DNA from: Nocardioides albus
GTDB lineage: Bacteria > Actinomycetota > Actinomycetes > Propionibacteriales > Nocardioidaceae
Length of the DNA: 64,000 bases
NCBI RefSeq assembly: GCF_014648255.1
Contig: NZ_BMQT01000006.1
Coordinates: forward strand, 310,001-374,000
Direction of reading: 5' to 3'
The notes under the pieces were generated by a model that saw only the letters and a list, made by a program, of their open reading frames with translations, made no database searches and had not been told where the DNA came from. Positions 16,587-25,278 of the stretch are shown piece after piece (position 1 is the first letter of the stretch; every line of letters begins with the position of its first letter). A program made the position numbers and the translations under genes.

Positions 16587-16617
16587 GCTGGGTGTGTACA
16601 CAGTGTACACACCCAGC
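16587..16617 (-). promoter_or_regulatory. 31-bp palindromic operator/promoter of the toxin-antitoxin operon
   Basis: Perfect palindrome: two 15-nt arms (GCTGGGTGTGTACAC and its complement) around a single central base. On the minus strand TACACT inside it could be the -10 box, so antitoxin or antitoxin-toxin binding would block transcription. It ends 16 nt before the antitoxin ATG. Confidence 0.88.
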
Positions 16618-16627
16618 CAGCTGACCT

Positions 16628-17371
16628 TCACCCCTCCCGAAACGAACGACCCCTGAGCACTGGCACGACAGACCCCACGTCCAGCTGGGAAGCCACGACG
16701 ACATCGTCCTCATAGCCCTTGGCCCCCAGCTCCCGACCGCTGGCGCAGGCGTGGAGTGCGCCGGGAAGGTCCGCGGCCAGGAAGGCGTCTCGCGCCATCG
16801 CTGCCTCGGGCGAGAGCGCATCCGGGTCGAACGCGGCGAGCACGGCCCCGGCGCCCCAAAGGTCCTCGACCGCGGGACGGAGTGTGCCATCGGGCCAGCG
16901 CTCCCCCGCCGCGATGAAGGCGACGCTGGCCCCACTGGCCCAGCGCGGAGCGAGCCACTCAGCGACAGCAGCGCGATTGCGGAGCGAGGCGCCGACAACG
17001 GTGGCGCCGTTGTCCGCGAGGAGGGCGCTGATCGTCGAACCGTTCGGCGAGGGAAGTACGAGGCGCCGAACGCCCTCAGCCGCGCGAAGCGACGCGGGCG
17101 ACAGCGATGGCCGACCCGACACCGCGTCCTGCCGCTGCACGGCAAGGACCGCATCCTGCTCCCGTGCGTACGCCTCCGCCCGGTCATCACCCCACCGGAA
17201 CGGAAACACCTCGATCCCCCGCTCAACCGCAACCGTCAGCGTTGTCGTGAACGACAACACATCCACCACGACCGCGATGTCCACCGGCCCGATCGCCCCG
17301 GCCCCAACCGGCCCCCACTCGAACCGAACCCGGTAAGCCTGCTGGCGATGCTGAGGGTCAAAGTGGGTCAC
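16628..17371 (-). CDS. 2-phosphosulfolactate phosphatase family protein
   Basis: 247 residues resembling ComB: AVVVDVLSFTTTLTVAVERG near the N-terminus, LPSPNGST (about 107-114), FIAAGERWPDGTLRPAVED and a C-terminal QLDVGSVVPVLRG. ComB hydrolyses 2-phosphosulfolactate in coenzyme M synthesis, but many bacterial homologues occur without the rest of that pathway, as here, so the physiological substrate is uncertain. It sits 14 nt downstream of the APH-like gene and may be cotranscribed. Confidence 0.85.
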   Translation of the reverse strand: MTHFDPQHRQQAYRVRFEWGPVGAGAIGPVDIAVVVDVLSFTTTLTVAVERGIEVFPFRWGDDRAEAYAREQDAVLAVQRQDAVSGRPSLSPASLRAAEGVRRLVLPSPNGSTISALLADNGATVVGASLRNRAAVAEWLAPRWASGASVAFIAAGERWPDGTLRPAVEDLWGAGAVLAAFDPDALSPEAAMARDAFLAADLPGALHACASGRELGAKGYEDDVVVASQLDVGSVVPVLRGRSFREG

Positions 17372-17385
17372 ACCTGGAGGCTAAG

Positions 17386-18189
17386 TCACGTCCGCGGCTG
17401 ACGAGCCTGAAGGCGCTCGATCACGCCAGCGAGACCAGAATCAACGTATCTGGATTTGCCTTGGTCCAGACCGTGGAGCACCTCATGCCACGGCCCGAGA
17501 CGGTGCCAGACGAGTGCCCGATTCTCCTCGTCCACACTAGGCCCGTAGCTGACGCGGATGCCCTCACGGAACGGCTCCGGAGTGCCGTTGAGTATCCAGG
17601 CGAGGTCGATCGCCGGATCCCGCAGACCCGAGTCGGTCCAGTCGATGACGCCCGAGACGACACCTGCTTCGACCAGAAGGTGGGCCGGCCCGAGATCGCC
17701 GTGCGCAAGAGAGAACGGCGTCGTACGACCGGCCTCCGCAATCAATCCAGCACCCTGCTCGCGCAAGGCCGCCGGCAGCAGCGGAACGACGTCCGTCTCC
17801 ATCCGCGCGATGGTTGCGCCAAGGCTGTTGTCGGTCCTTGCCTCGAGGCTCAGCGCTCCGAGGTCCAGATCATGGAGCGACCGCAGGAACCTGCCGACGA
17901 CCAGTCCGTCGCGTCGGGTCAAGGCCGAGGGTGCCGCGGCGGCACCCGGAACGATCTGATGCCGAACTCGCCACGGGCCATCAGCGTCCGCGGGGATCTC
18001 GTACGGAACCGGCACGACGAGTGGCAGAAGCGGTGCGATCACGGGCAGGAGCCGACACTCCCACTCGAGGCCGTCACGCACGTCCGGGCGTCGCGGTATC
18101 CGCTCGATGAAGGCCACCCCATGAGCATCGTCGACGATCGCCGCCTCGCTGTCCCAGCCGGGGACAGCCACCGGCCGCCGGGTGCTCAC
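17386..18189 (-). CDS. aminoglycoside-phosphotransferase (APH) family kinase-like protein
   Basis: 267 residues. The C-lobe carries LAHGDLGPAHLLV (catalytic loop HGD) and GVIDWTDSGLRDPAIDLAW (metal-binding D). The Asn normally ending HxDxxxxN is His here. The N-lobe GxP-type segment AIVDDAHGVAFIERIPRRPD supplies the Lys-region equivalent without an obvious lysine. It may phosphorylate a small alcohol or be a distant kinase; true drug resistance is not implied. GTG at 18189 was chosen over TTG at 18210. A 14-bp inverted repeat lies directly upstream. Confidence 0.8.
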   Translation of the reverse strand: MSTRRPVAVPGWDSEAAIVDDAHGVAFIERIPRRPDVRDGLEWECRLLPVIAPLLPLVVPVPYEIPADADGPWRVRHQIVPGAAAAPSALTRRDGLVVGRFLRSLHDLDLGALSLEARTDNSLGATIARMETDVVPLLPAALREQGAGLIAEAGRTTPFSLAHGDLGPAHLLVEAGVVSGVIDWTDSGLRDPAIDLAWILNGTPEPFREGIRVSYGPSVDEENRALVWHRLGPWHEVLHGLDQGKSRYVDSGLAGVIERLQARQPRT

Positions 18190-18206
18190 GCGACCGGCTC
18201 GCCGAG

Positions 18207-18255
18207 ACAAGGTCGAAGATTGCAGCCACCACGTGACTGGGATCTTCGACCTTGT
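18207..18255. repeat. 14-bp perfect inverted repeat
   Basis: ACAAGGTCGAAGAT at 18207-18220 is repeated exactly in inverted orientation at 18242-18255 around a 21-nt loop containing CACGTG. It sits between the rdgB stop (18287) and the APH-like gene on the same strand, so it could end rph-rdgB transcription or regulate the next gene. No T-run follows. Confidence 0.8.
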
Positions 18256-18286
18256 TCACTCAAGCGATGACCTCGCCGCATCGGAC

Positions 18287-18961
18287 TCAGGCGAGCAGCT
18301 TCGCCATCTGCGGAGCGATCTCGCGCAGGGCGCGGCCGCGGTGGGAGATGGCGTCCTTCTCCGCGATCGACAGCTCCGCAGACGTACGTCCGTCCTCGGT
18401 GTCGTCGGCGACGAACAGAACGTCGTAGCCGAAGCCGCCGTCACCGCGGACCTCACGGAGGACCCGCCCGTCCATGCGACCCTCGACGACGAGCTCACCG
18501 CCGTCCCAGACGAAGGCGACGGCGCAGGCGAAGTGGGCACCGCGGCGCTCGTCGGGGACGTCGGAGAGCTGAGCGAGCAGCAGCTCGTTGTTGCGAGAGT
18601 CGGACTTCGGCGGCCCGCCCCAGCGCGCCGAGAGCACTCCCGGCATCCCGTTGAGCGCGTCGACGCAGAGACCGGAGTCGTCGGCGACGGTCGGCAGACC
18701 GGTGGCCTTGAAACCGGCTCTGGCCTTGATCAGCGCATTGCCCTCGAAGTCAGGCGCGTCCTCGACCGGCTCGTCGTAGTGGGTGACGTCGTCGAGGCCG
18801 ACGACGGAGACCCCGGGCGCCAGCGGCGAGAGGATGCGGAACATCTCCTCCAGCTTCTTGGCGTTGCGCGAGGCGACGTGGATGCTGGGCTCGTTCTTGG
18901 GCTCGTTCTTGGGCTCGTTCTTGGGCTCGTTCTTGGGCTCGTTCTTGGGCTCAGCCGGCAA
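18287..18961 (-). CDS. rdgB: non-canonical purine NTP pyrophosphatase with repeat N-terminus
   Basis: 224 residues, RdgB/HAM1 family, hydrolysing dITP, ITP and XTP to monophosphates. Conserved blocks: [14 protein letters not shown] (here starting near residue 27), [24 protein letters not shown] and GFGYDVLF, with SHRGRAL near the end. The family normally starts at about the IHVASRN block. Here a KNEP repeat precedes it, encoded by 12-bp tandem units. The TTG at 18961 has GGAGG 6 nt upstream inside rph and overlaps the rph stop by 11 nt, so the genes are coupled. Confidence 0.9.
   Translation of the reverse strand: MPAEPKNEPKNEPKNEPKNEPKNEPSIHVASRNAKKLEEMFRILSPLAPGVSVVGLDDVTHYDEPVEDAPDFEGNALIKARAGFKATGLPTVADDSGLCVDALNGMPGVLSARWGGPPKSDSRNNELLLAQLSDVPDERRGAHFACAVAFVWDGGELVVEGRMDGRVLREVRGDGGFGYDVLFVADDTEDGRTSAELSIAEKDAISHRGRALREIAPQMAKLLA
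18887..18952 (-). repeat. 12-bp tandem repeat in the rdgB 5' end
   Basis: Five exact copies of GGGCTCGTTCTT (plus-strand reading) from 18887 to 18946 and a half copy to 18952. In rdgB frame they encode KNEP repeated. The unit is a multiple of three, so copy-number change would alter length without frameshift. The array ends inside the rph stop region. Confidence 0.95.
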
Positions 18962-19658
18962 GGGCGGCCTCCTGCAGCTTGGTCAGGTCGGCGCAGCCCT
19001 TCTCGCCCAGCGCCAGCAGGGCGTCGAGCTCGGTGCGGTCGAAGGCGACGCCCTCGGCGGTGCCCTGCACCTCGACGAACTTGCCCTCGCCGGTCATCAC
19101 GATGTTCATGTCGGTCTCGGCGCGGACGTCCTCCTCGTAGGGGAGGTCGAGCCGCGGGACGCCGTCGATGATCCCGACCGAGATCGCCGCGACGGAGCCG
19201 GTCAGCGCCTTCGAGACACCCAGCGAGGCGACCGCGTCGGCCAGCGCGACGTAGGCACCCGTGATCGCCGCCGTGCGGGTCCCGCCGTCGGCCTGCAGCA
19301 CGTCGCAGTCGATGTTGATGGTGTTCTCACCCAGCGCCTTGTAGTCGATGACGGCGCGCAGCGAGCGCCCGACCAGCCGGGAGATCTCGTGCGTACGTCC
19401 GCCGATCTTGCCCTTCACCGACTCGCGCGAGGAGCGCTCGTGGGTGGCGGCCGGGAGCATCGCGTACTCCGCCGTCACCCAGCCCAGCCCGGAGCCCTTG
19501 CGCCAGCGCGGCACACCCTCGGAGGCCGAGGCGGCGCACAGGACGCGGGTCTTGCCGAACTCGATGAGGACCGATCCGGCCGCGTGGTCCAGCCAGTTGC
19601 GGGTGATCTTGATGGGGCGCAGCTCGTCGTCGGCGCGCCCGTCAGCTCGATTCGTCAC
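18951..19658 (-). CDS. rph: ribonuclease PH
   Basis: 235 residues. A phosphorolytic 3' to 5' exoribonuclease that trims tRNA 3' ends. Diagnostic blocks: [65 protein letters not shown], the phosphate-site [17 protein letters not shown], and [12 protein letters not shown] at 19658 is leaderless (TAGGGT at 19666-19671, 7 nt before). Coupled to rdgB as in M. tuberculosis (rphA then Rv1341). Confidence 0.95.
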   Translation of the reverse strand: MTNRADGRADDELRPIKITRNWLDHAAGSVLIEFGKTRVLCAASASEGVPRWRKGSGLGWVTAEYAMLPAATHERSSRESVKGKIGGRTHEISRLVGRSLRAVIDYKALGENTINIDCDVLQADGGTRTAAITGAYVALADAVASLGVSKALTGSVAAISVGIIDGVPRLDLPYEEDVRAETDMNIVMTGEGKFVEVQGTAEGVAFDRTELDALLALGEKGCADLTKLQEAALAG

Positions 19659-19703
19659 GCGGACCACCCTAGGGGACCGAGCGGAGCGGACCGTAATGAC
19701 AAA

Positions 19704-19733
19704 CGGGGGCGGGTGCCGAAGCACCCACCCCCG
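19704..19733 (-). terminator. terminator of the ABC operon
   Basis: Hairpin CGGGGGTGGGTGC, loop TTCG, GCACCCGCCCCCG read on the minus strand with one mismatch, followed by TTTGTCATT. It lies 15 nt past the permease stop and upstream of rph. Confidence 0.8.
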
Positions 19734-19748
19734 CGTCGGGTCGCGAAC

Positions 19749-20585
19749 CTACTTCAGCTCGGACTTGAGGACCCGCATCGTGCCGAGCACCAGCGGCAGG
19801 CCGACCCACAGCGCGATCGAGGTGAACAGCCTGGCGTACCCGAGCGCCCCGTCCTCGACGGCGACGCCGGCGGCTTCCATCTGGTCCCCGGCGATGAACG
19901 GCATCATCGCGACCTGCATCGAGATCCACGGGAAGAGGCTCTGCGCCCAGTCGAAGACGAAGTAGAGCGCACTGAAGACCGACGCCTCGAGGATCAGCGT
20001 GTAGCCGTAGTAGATGACCAGCGCGGCCGGGGTGTTGAGCAGCAGCATCGCGAACCCGAAGCCCATGAGCAGGTAGAGGATCTGCGTCAACAGGGTCCAC
20101 GCGAGCGCCTCACCGGTCACGTTCCAGTTCGGGTCCGTGCCGGCGATCGCGCCACCGATAACCGTGCCGAGGGCACCGACGCCCACCGCGACGGCCATGG
20201 TCACGATGCCGAGGACGAAGACCGCCACGAGCTTCGCGAAGACGACCTTGAGCCGGCTCGGCTCGAGAGTGAAGGTGACCATGTGGGTGCGCTGGCCCCA
20301 CTCCTGGGTCACGATCATGATCGCCAGCACGGGCACCAGCAGCGAGACCGGGAAGGAGAGCGCGCTCATCCAGTTGTAGGCGTCCAGCGCGGCCATGTCG
20401 GACAGCGCCGTGACGAGCAGGATCACGCCGGCGACCAGGGCGATCAGACCGCCGGTGATCATCAGCATGACGCGGCCGGCACGAGTGTCGGTCATCTTGC
20501 GCCACTCGACCATCACCAGACGGCCGAACGGCACCTTGGTGGCGGTGGGCAACGGGGTCGACGGCGCTACGGATACGGCGCTCAT
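19749..20585 (-). CDS. ABC-2 type transporter permease
   Basis: 278 residues with about six hydrophobic helices and no signal peptide. The N-terminal segment FGRLVMVEWRKMTDTRAGR followed by the first helix is usual for bacitracin/lantibiotic-type ABC-2 permeases. The start overlaps the ATPase stop by 4 nt (ATGA), so the two form one exporter. A divergent sensor kinase and regulator lie next door and probably control it. Confidence 0.88.
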   Translation of the reverse strand: MSAVSVAPSTPLPTATKVPFGRLVMVEWRKMTDTRAGRVMLMITGGLIALVAGVILLVTALSDMAALDAYNWMSALSFPVSLLVPVLAIMIVTQEWGQRTHMVTFTLEPSRLKVVFAKLVAVFVLGIVTMAVAVGVGALGTVIGGAIAGTDPNWNVTGEALAWTLLTQILYLLMGFGFAMLLLNTPAALVIYYGYTLILEASVFSALYFVFDWAQSLFPWISMQVAMMPFIAGDQMEAAGVAVEDGALGYARLFTSIALWVGLPLVLGTMRVLKSELK

Positions 20586-21511
20586 GCGGAGACTCCTTCG
20601 GCGTGGATCTGGGTGGTGCTCTCGCGCTGGGTCTCAGCGGTGAGCTGCAGGAAGATGTCCTCGAGCCCGGCGCCGCCGTCACGCAGGTCGGTGAGCACGA
20701 CGTTGGCCTCGAGCGCGGCCTTGCCCACCTCTGCCGGTGCGGCGGAGACGCGCATGCCGGTGCCGACCGGCTCGACGCTGTAACCCTTGGCCTTGAGCGC
20801 GACGGTGAGCGCCTCGTTGTCCAGGGAGGTGACCAGCGCCTGGCCGCCGGTGGCCTGGCCCGCCAGGATCGTGTCCTTGGTGCCCTCGGCCACGATGCGG
20901 CCGTTGCCGATGAGGATCAGCTCGTCGGCGATCTGCTCGACCTCGTGCAGCAGGTGGGAGGAGAGCAGGACGGTGCCGCCGCGGTCGGCGTACTCCTTCA
21001 GCAGGCCGCGCATCCAGCGGATACCGGCCGGGTCGAGACCGTTGGCCGGCTCGTCCAGGATCAGCACCTTGGGGTCACCGATCAGGGCGTGCGCGATGCC
21101 GAGGCGCTGCTTCATGCCCAGCGAGTAGTTCTTGATCCGGCGCTTGGCCTCCGACGGCGTCAGCGAGACCAGCTCGAGCATCTCGTCGACGCGCGACTTG
21201 GGCAGGCCCATCGTCATCGCGGCGAGCGTGAGCACCTCACGGCCGGTCCGGCCGTCGTGCTGGGCGCTGGCGTCGAGCAGCACACCGACGTGGCGGCCCG
21301 GGTTGGGGAGGTCGGCATAGAGGCTGCCGTCGATCGTTGCCCGACCCTTGGTGGGGTTGGTCAGTCCGACCATGATGCGCATGGTGGTCGACTTGCCGGC
21401 GCCGTTCGGGCCGAGGAAGCCGGTGACTTTGCCGGCCTCGGCGGTGAACGACACGTCGTCGACCGCGGTGAAGGGTCCGTAGACCCTCGTCAGTCCTTCG
21501 ACTTTGATCAT
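20582..21511 (-). CDS. ABC transporter ATP-binding protein
   Basis: 309 residues: Walker [11 protein letters not shown]-loop region, signature YSLGMKQRL, Walker B KVLILDEPANGLD, switch His in LLSSHLLHEVE. It belongs to the CcmA/BcrA-like ATPases that drive ABC-2 permeases. The extra C-terminal domain (about 215-309) is typical. ATG at 21511 is preferred because AGGA lies 8 nt upstream; an ATG three codons earlier is possible. First gene of the ATPase-permease operon. Confidence 0.92.
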   Translation of the reverse strand: MIKVEGLTRVYGPFTAVDDVSFTAEAGKVTGFLGPNGAGKSTTMRIMVGLTNPTKGRATIDGSLYADLPNPGRHVGVLLDASAQHDGRTGREVLTLAAMTMGLPKSRVDEMLELVSLTPSEAKRRIKNYSLGMKQRLGIAHALIGDPKVLILDEPANGLDPAGIRWMRGLLKEYADRGGTVLLSSHLLHEVEQIADELILIGNGRIVAEGTKDTILAGQATGGQALVTSLDNEALTVALKAKGYSVEPVGTGMRVSAAPAEVGKAALEANVVLTDLRDGGAGLEDIFLQLTAETQRESTTQIHAEGVSA

Positions 21512-21626
21512 GACGTACATCCTGCCGTGCGTCCGGCCCGGACTGCATCGGACATACGGATGACCTGCGACCCGACAAAAGTATGGGGCCGGTCTCGACC
21601 GCGGGATCCTGTGTCGACGACCTTCG

Positions 21627-22805
21627 ATGACTAGCGTGTACGTCGTGCAGCAACCGTCGCCCGAGGACTATCAGCCGCGTCTGAGCCTGTGGGGGCACGT
21701 GTGGCGGTACCTTCTGGCGCTCGGGATCAGCGCGATGGCGCTGACGTCGAGCACAGACGGCTGGCCGGAGTGGCGGTTCCTGGTCGACCTCGGCCTTGGC
21801 GTGGCTTCCCTGATCCTGGTCTTCTGGCGCCGCCGCTGGCCGGTTGCGATCGCCACCTTCACGACCGTCGCGGGGGCGTTCTCCATCCTCTCCGCCGGGG
21901 CCTCGACGCTCGCCCTCGTCTCGTTGGCGACCCGGCGGCGCTGGCGCGAGATCATCCCGATCTCGCTGCTCAACATCGCCTCGGGCATGTTCTGGTTCAC
22001 GGTGATGGAGACCACCACGACAGCGGAGATCCCGGGCATCCCGCTGTGGGGATTCAACTTCGGTGTCAACGTGGTGATCGTCGCCGCGCTGATCGCCTGG
22101 GGCATGTACATCGGGTCGCGCCGCGAGCTGATCGCCACACTCCGTGTCCGCGCCGAGACGGCCGAGTCCGAGCAGTCCTTGCGCGTCTCGCAGGCACGCG
22201 AGACCGAGCGTCGGCGGATCGCGCGTGAGATGCACGACGTGCTCGCCCATCGCATCTCCCACATCTCGATGCAGGCGGGAGCGCTCGCCTACCGCGAGGA
22301 CCTCTCCGCCGACCAGGTCCGAGAGCAGGTCGGCACCATCCGCGACGGCGCCCACCAGGCGCTCGAGGATCTTCGTACCGTCCTCGGCGTGCTCCGCGGC
22401 AACGGCGAGGATCCGGAGACCGCACCCCAGCCGACGTACGCCGATCTCGGCCGCCTCGTCGAGGAGACTCGCGGCGGCGGCATGAACATCACCCTCGAGG
22501 ACGATGTCGAGGGCTCCCCGCCGGAGGCGGTCGGGCGCTCGATCTACCGAGTCGTCCAGGAGGGCATCACCAACGCCCGCAAGCACGCGCCCGGGGCGGC
22601 CTTGAAGGTGTCTCTTCGGGGCTCCGCGGAGCACGGGATCGACGTACTGCTGCGCAACCGGCTCGGCTTCGACTCCAACACTCCCGGCTCCGGTCTCGGG
22701 CTCATCGGGCTCACCGAGCGTGTCGATCTCGCCGGCGGACGGCTCGCGCACCGCACGGAAAAGGATGTCTTCATCCTCGAAGCGTGGCTACCGTGGGGCC
22801 AGTGA
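21627..22805 (+). CDS. NarL-family sensor histidine kinase
   Basis: 392 residues. About five hydrophobic helices (residues 25-165), a short coiled coil, then the HisKA_3 dimerisation box ETERRRIAREMHDVLAHRISHIS with the phosphoacceptor His, and an HATPase domain with N-box NARKHA and G-box GSGLGLIGLTER. ATG at 21627 has no clear binding site. A GTG at 21645 sits 8 nt after TAGCGT (21631-21636) and may be the real, leaderless start. Coupled to the response regulator and divergent from the ABC operon. Confidence 0.9.
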   Translation: MTSVYVVQQPSPEDYQPRLSLWGHVWRYLLALGISAMALTSSTDGWPEWRFLVDLGLGVASLILVFWRRRWPVAIATFTTVAGAFSILSAGASTLALVSLATRRRWREIIPISLLNIASGMFWFTVMETTTTAEIPGIPLWGFNFGVNVVIVAALIAWGMYIGSRRELIATLRVRAETAESEQSLRVSQARETERRRIAREMHDVLAHRISHISMQAGALAYREDLSADQVREQVGTIRDGAHQALEDLRTVLGVLRGNGEDPETAPQPTYADLGRLVEETRGGGMNITLEDDVEGSPPEAVGRSIYRVVQEGITNARKHAPGAALKVSLRGSAEHGIDVLLRNRLGFDSNTPGSGLGLIGLTERVDLAGGRLAHRTEKDVFILEAWLPWGQ

Positions 22806-23485
22806 ACAGCCCTGAGGCCCCGAAGAGCCCGGTCAAGATCAAGGTGGGGATCGTCGACGACGACCCGCTCGTGCGCTCAGCCCTCGGGCTGATGCTCGGC
22901 GGACAGACCGACATCGAGGTCGTCGGCGAGGCGCCCGACGGCCAGGAAGCACTCACCCTGGTGCGTACGGCAGGCCCTGATGTGCTGCTGATGGACATCC
23001 GGATGCCGCGGGTCAACGGGCTCGAGGCGACCCGCCGGGTGCTGGCCGAGTCCCCGGCCCCGCACGTGATCGTGCTGACCACCTTCGGTGCCGACGAGTA
23101 CGTCGTCGACGCCCTCGCAGCGGGGGCCGACGGGTTCCTGCTCAAGGACACTCCTCCGCCCGAGATCGTCGCCGCGATCCGTGCAGTGATGGCCGGGGAG
23201 GCGATCCTGTCCCCCAAGGCCACCCGCACCCTGATCACCCGGCTCCGGGCTGAGCCGACCGGTGACCGCGCCGCTGCCGCCGCCCGCCGTCTCGAGGCTC
23301 TCACCGAGCGCGAGCACGAGGTCGCACTCGCGGTCGGGCGCGGGCTGAGCAACGCCGAGATCGCCAAGGAGCTCTACCTCTCGATCCCGACCGTCAAGGC
23401 GCACGTCTCGCGTCTCTTCGACAAGCTCGGCGCCACCAACCGCGTCCAGATCGCGATCGCGGTCCACGACGCCGGACTGGTCTAG
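22802..23485 (+). CDS. NarL/FixJ-family response regulator
   Basis: 227 residues: receiver domain with acidic pair VDDD, phosphoacceptor Asp in VLLMDIRMP, Thr/Ser of VLTTFG and Lys of LLKDTPP. A LuxR-type helix-turn-helix follows (LTEREHEVALAVGRGLSNAEIAKELYLS, TVKAHVSRLFDKLG). GTG at 22802 overlaps the kinase stop (GTGA); in-frame GTGs at 22784 and 22793 are alternatives. Likely regulates the divergent ABC exporter. Confidence 0.93.
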   Translation: MNSPEAPKSPVKIKVGIVDDDPLVRSALGLMLGGQTDIEVVGEAPDGQEALTLVRTAGPDVLLMDIRMPRVNGLEATRRVLAESPAPHVIVLTTFGADEYVVDALAAGADGFLLKDTPPPEIVAAIRAVMAGEAILSPKATRTLITRLRAEPTGDRAAAAARRLEALTEREHEVALAVGRGLSNAEIAKELYLSIPTVKAHVSRLFDKLGATNRVQIAIAVHDAGLV

Positions 23486-23489
23486 CCAC

Positions 23490-23530
23490 CGCTGGTCGAG
23501 GGCCACTTCGTTCAGACCCTCGCGCCAGCG
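23490..23530. terminator. hairpin between convergent genes
   Basis: CGCTGGTCGAGGG at 23490-23502 pairs with CCCTCGCGCCAGCG at 23517-23530 with one bulge. It fills the gap between the convergent response regulator and metallo-hydrolase genes, so it may serve both. No clear T-run. Confidence 0.6.
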
Positions 23531-23535
23531 AGCGG

Positions 23536-24306
23536 TCAGACGTCGTAGACGGCCCCCGTCGCCGCCAGCTCGATCGGCCCCTCGTACGCCGAGCGCGCCT
23601 CGCGCACGGCGTCTGCGGAGTCGTGCCAGGGCGGGACGTGGGTGACGATCAGCTTCTTCGCGTGGGCCTTGGTGGCGTACTCCCCCGCATGGACGCCGGT
23701 GATGTGCACCCCGGGCGGGTTGTCGACGCCGTCGCGGAACGCGGCCTCGCACAGGAACAGGTCGGCGTCGGCGGCGATGTCGAGGAGCGCCTCGGTCTCG
23801 GCGGTGTCGCCGCTGTAGGCGATGACCTTGCCGTTAGCCTCGATCCGGAGCCCGTACGCATCGACCGGATGCTCCACAGCGGTCGGGGTGATCACGAACG
23901 GCCCGAGATGGATCGGCCCGGTGTAGGTCGAGAACGCGAACTCCTCGCGCATCCCGGGGCGCTTGGGCAGGTCGTAGGCCTTCGCCAGCCGCCGGCCGGT
24001 GCCCTTGGGACCGTAGACCGGGATCGGCGGCTGCGGGCCGGTCGGGTGCCACTTGCGCAGGACGTAGTAGGAGGTCATGTCGACGCAGTGGTCGGCGTGC
24101 AGGTGAGAGATCAGGACCGCGTCGATCTGCAGCGGGTCGACATAGCGCTGCAGGACGCCGAGCGCGCCGTTGCCCATGTCGAGCACGATCCGCCACGTAC
24201 GCCCGGTCTCGTCGTCGGCCTCGACGAGGTAGCAGGAGGCCGGACTGTCGGGGCCCGGGTAGGAACCCGAGCACCCGATGATGGTCAGTCGCATCCCGGA
24301 GATCAT
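23536..24306 (-). CDS. metallo-beta-lactamase-fold hydrolase (Rv1339-like cyclic nucleotide phosphodiesterase)
   Basis: 256 residues. It starts (M)[22 protein letters not shown] and has the zinc motif [10 protein letters not shown], a late Asp in YSGDTAET and a terminal His in VTHVPPWHD. It matches the protein next to murI in mycobacteria, Rv1339, reported to be a cAMP phosphodiesterase of atypical class II. ATG at 24306 overlaps the murI stop (ATGA) with GGGGG upstream; ATG at 24294 is the alternative. Confidence 0.87.
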   Translation of the reverse strand: MISGMRLTIIGCSGSYPGPDSPASCYLVEADDETGRTWRIVLDMGNGALGVLQRYVDPLQIDAVLISHLHADHCVDMTSYYVLRKWHPTGPQPPIPVYGPKGTGRRLAKAYDLPKRPGMREEFAFSTYTGPIHLGPFVITPTAVEHPVDAYGLRIEANGKVIAYSGDTAETEALLDIAADADLFLCEAAFRDGVDNPPGVHITGVHAGEYATKAHAKKLIVTHVPPWHDSADAVREARSAYEGPIELAATGAVYDV

Positions 24307-25160
24307 CGCAGGCCCCCGGCGAACTGCTGGGCGGCCGCGAGCTCCGGGCCGAGGAACCGGGCGCCGATCGCCTTGAACTCGGCCGGGTTGCCGGTAGTGA
24401 GGAACGTGTAGGTCGGCTCGCCGCCCGCGCGCATGAGGTCGTTCTCGGCGAGGACGCGGTAGACGTCCTTCGCCGACTCCTCGGCGCTGCTCACCAGCGT
24501 CACGTTGTCGCCCATCACATAAGAGATCACACCAGTCAGGAGCGGATAGTGGGTGCACCCGAGGATCAGCGTGTCGACCCCGGCACTGGTCAGGGGGTCC
24601 AGATACTCGTGCGCCGCGGCCAGGAGATCGTCGCCGCCGGTGATGCCGGCCTCGACGAACGGGACGAACTGGGGACACGCCTGGGTGTGCAGCGAGACGT
24701 GGGGAGCCGCGGCGAAGGCGTCGTCGTACGCCATCGACTCGGCCGTCGCGTGCGTGCAGATGACCCCGATCCGACCGGTGCGGGACGCGGCGACCGCGCG
24801 ACGGGTCGCGGGCAGGATGACCTCGACGACGGGCAACGGCCTGTAGCGCTCCCGGGCGTCGCGCAGCATCGCCGCCGAGGCCGAGTTGCAGGCGATGACC
24901 AGGGCTTTCACACCCTGCTCGACGAGATGATCGAGGCACTCCAGGGCATACTCGCGGACCTCGGCGATCGGCTTCGGGCCGTAAGGGGCGCGAGCGGTGT
25001 CGCCGACGTACAGGATCGACTCGTGGGCGAGCTGGTCGATCACGGACCGCGCGACCGTGAGACCGCCGAAGCCCGAGTCGAAGATCCCGATCGGGGCGTC
25101 GCGATCGGGCTGGGCTGAACCCAGTGGCGAGGGCGAACCCAGGGACGAGACGGACTGCAC
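24303..25160 (-). CDS. murI: glutamate racemase
   Basis: 285 residues. It supplies D-glutamate for peptidoglycan. Family blocks: [27 protein letters not shown], first catalytic Cys in [10 protein letters not shown], second in [11 protein letters not shown]. The frame is open upstream. GTG at 25160 was chosen because TAGCCT (25169-25174) lies 8 nt before it, a leaderless pattern, and the extra N-terminal residues do not resemble the family. Coupled to the metallo-hydrolase gene, an order kept from mycobacteria. Confidence 0.93.
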   Translation of the reverse strand: MQSVSSLGSPSPLGSAQPDRDAPIGIFDSGFGGLTVARSVIDQLAHESILYVGDTARAPYGPKPIAEVREYALECLDHLVEQGVKALVIACNSASAAMLRDARERYRPLPVVEVILPATRRAVAASRTGRIGVICTHATAESMAYDDAFAAAPHVSLHTQACPQFVPFVEAGITGGDDLLAAAHEYLDPLTSAGVDTLILGCTHYPLLTGVISYVMGDNVTLVSSAEESAKDVYRVLAENDLMRAGGEPTYTFLTTGNPAEFKAIGARFLGPELAAAQQFAGGLR

Positions 25161-25278
25161 GATCGTCAAGGCTAGGCCCAAACACCGCCTCTTCGCAGTG
25201 CTGGGGGTCACTCGAGACATACCCGAGATCCATCTCACGTTCATGAGCGCGCGGGGAAAGTGTTGTTAACGTCCGGTT

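Noticed and set aside
16571..16612. Upstream GTG start for the antitoxin
   Set aside because: It falls in the palindromic operator; the ATG at 16570 has an excellent AGAAGGAG site.
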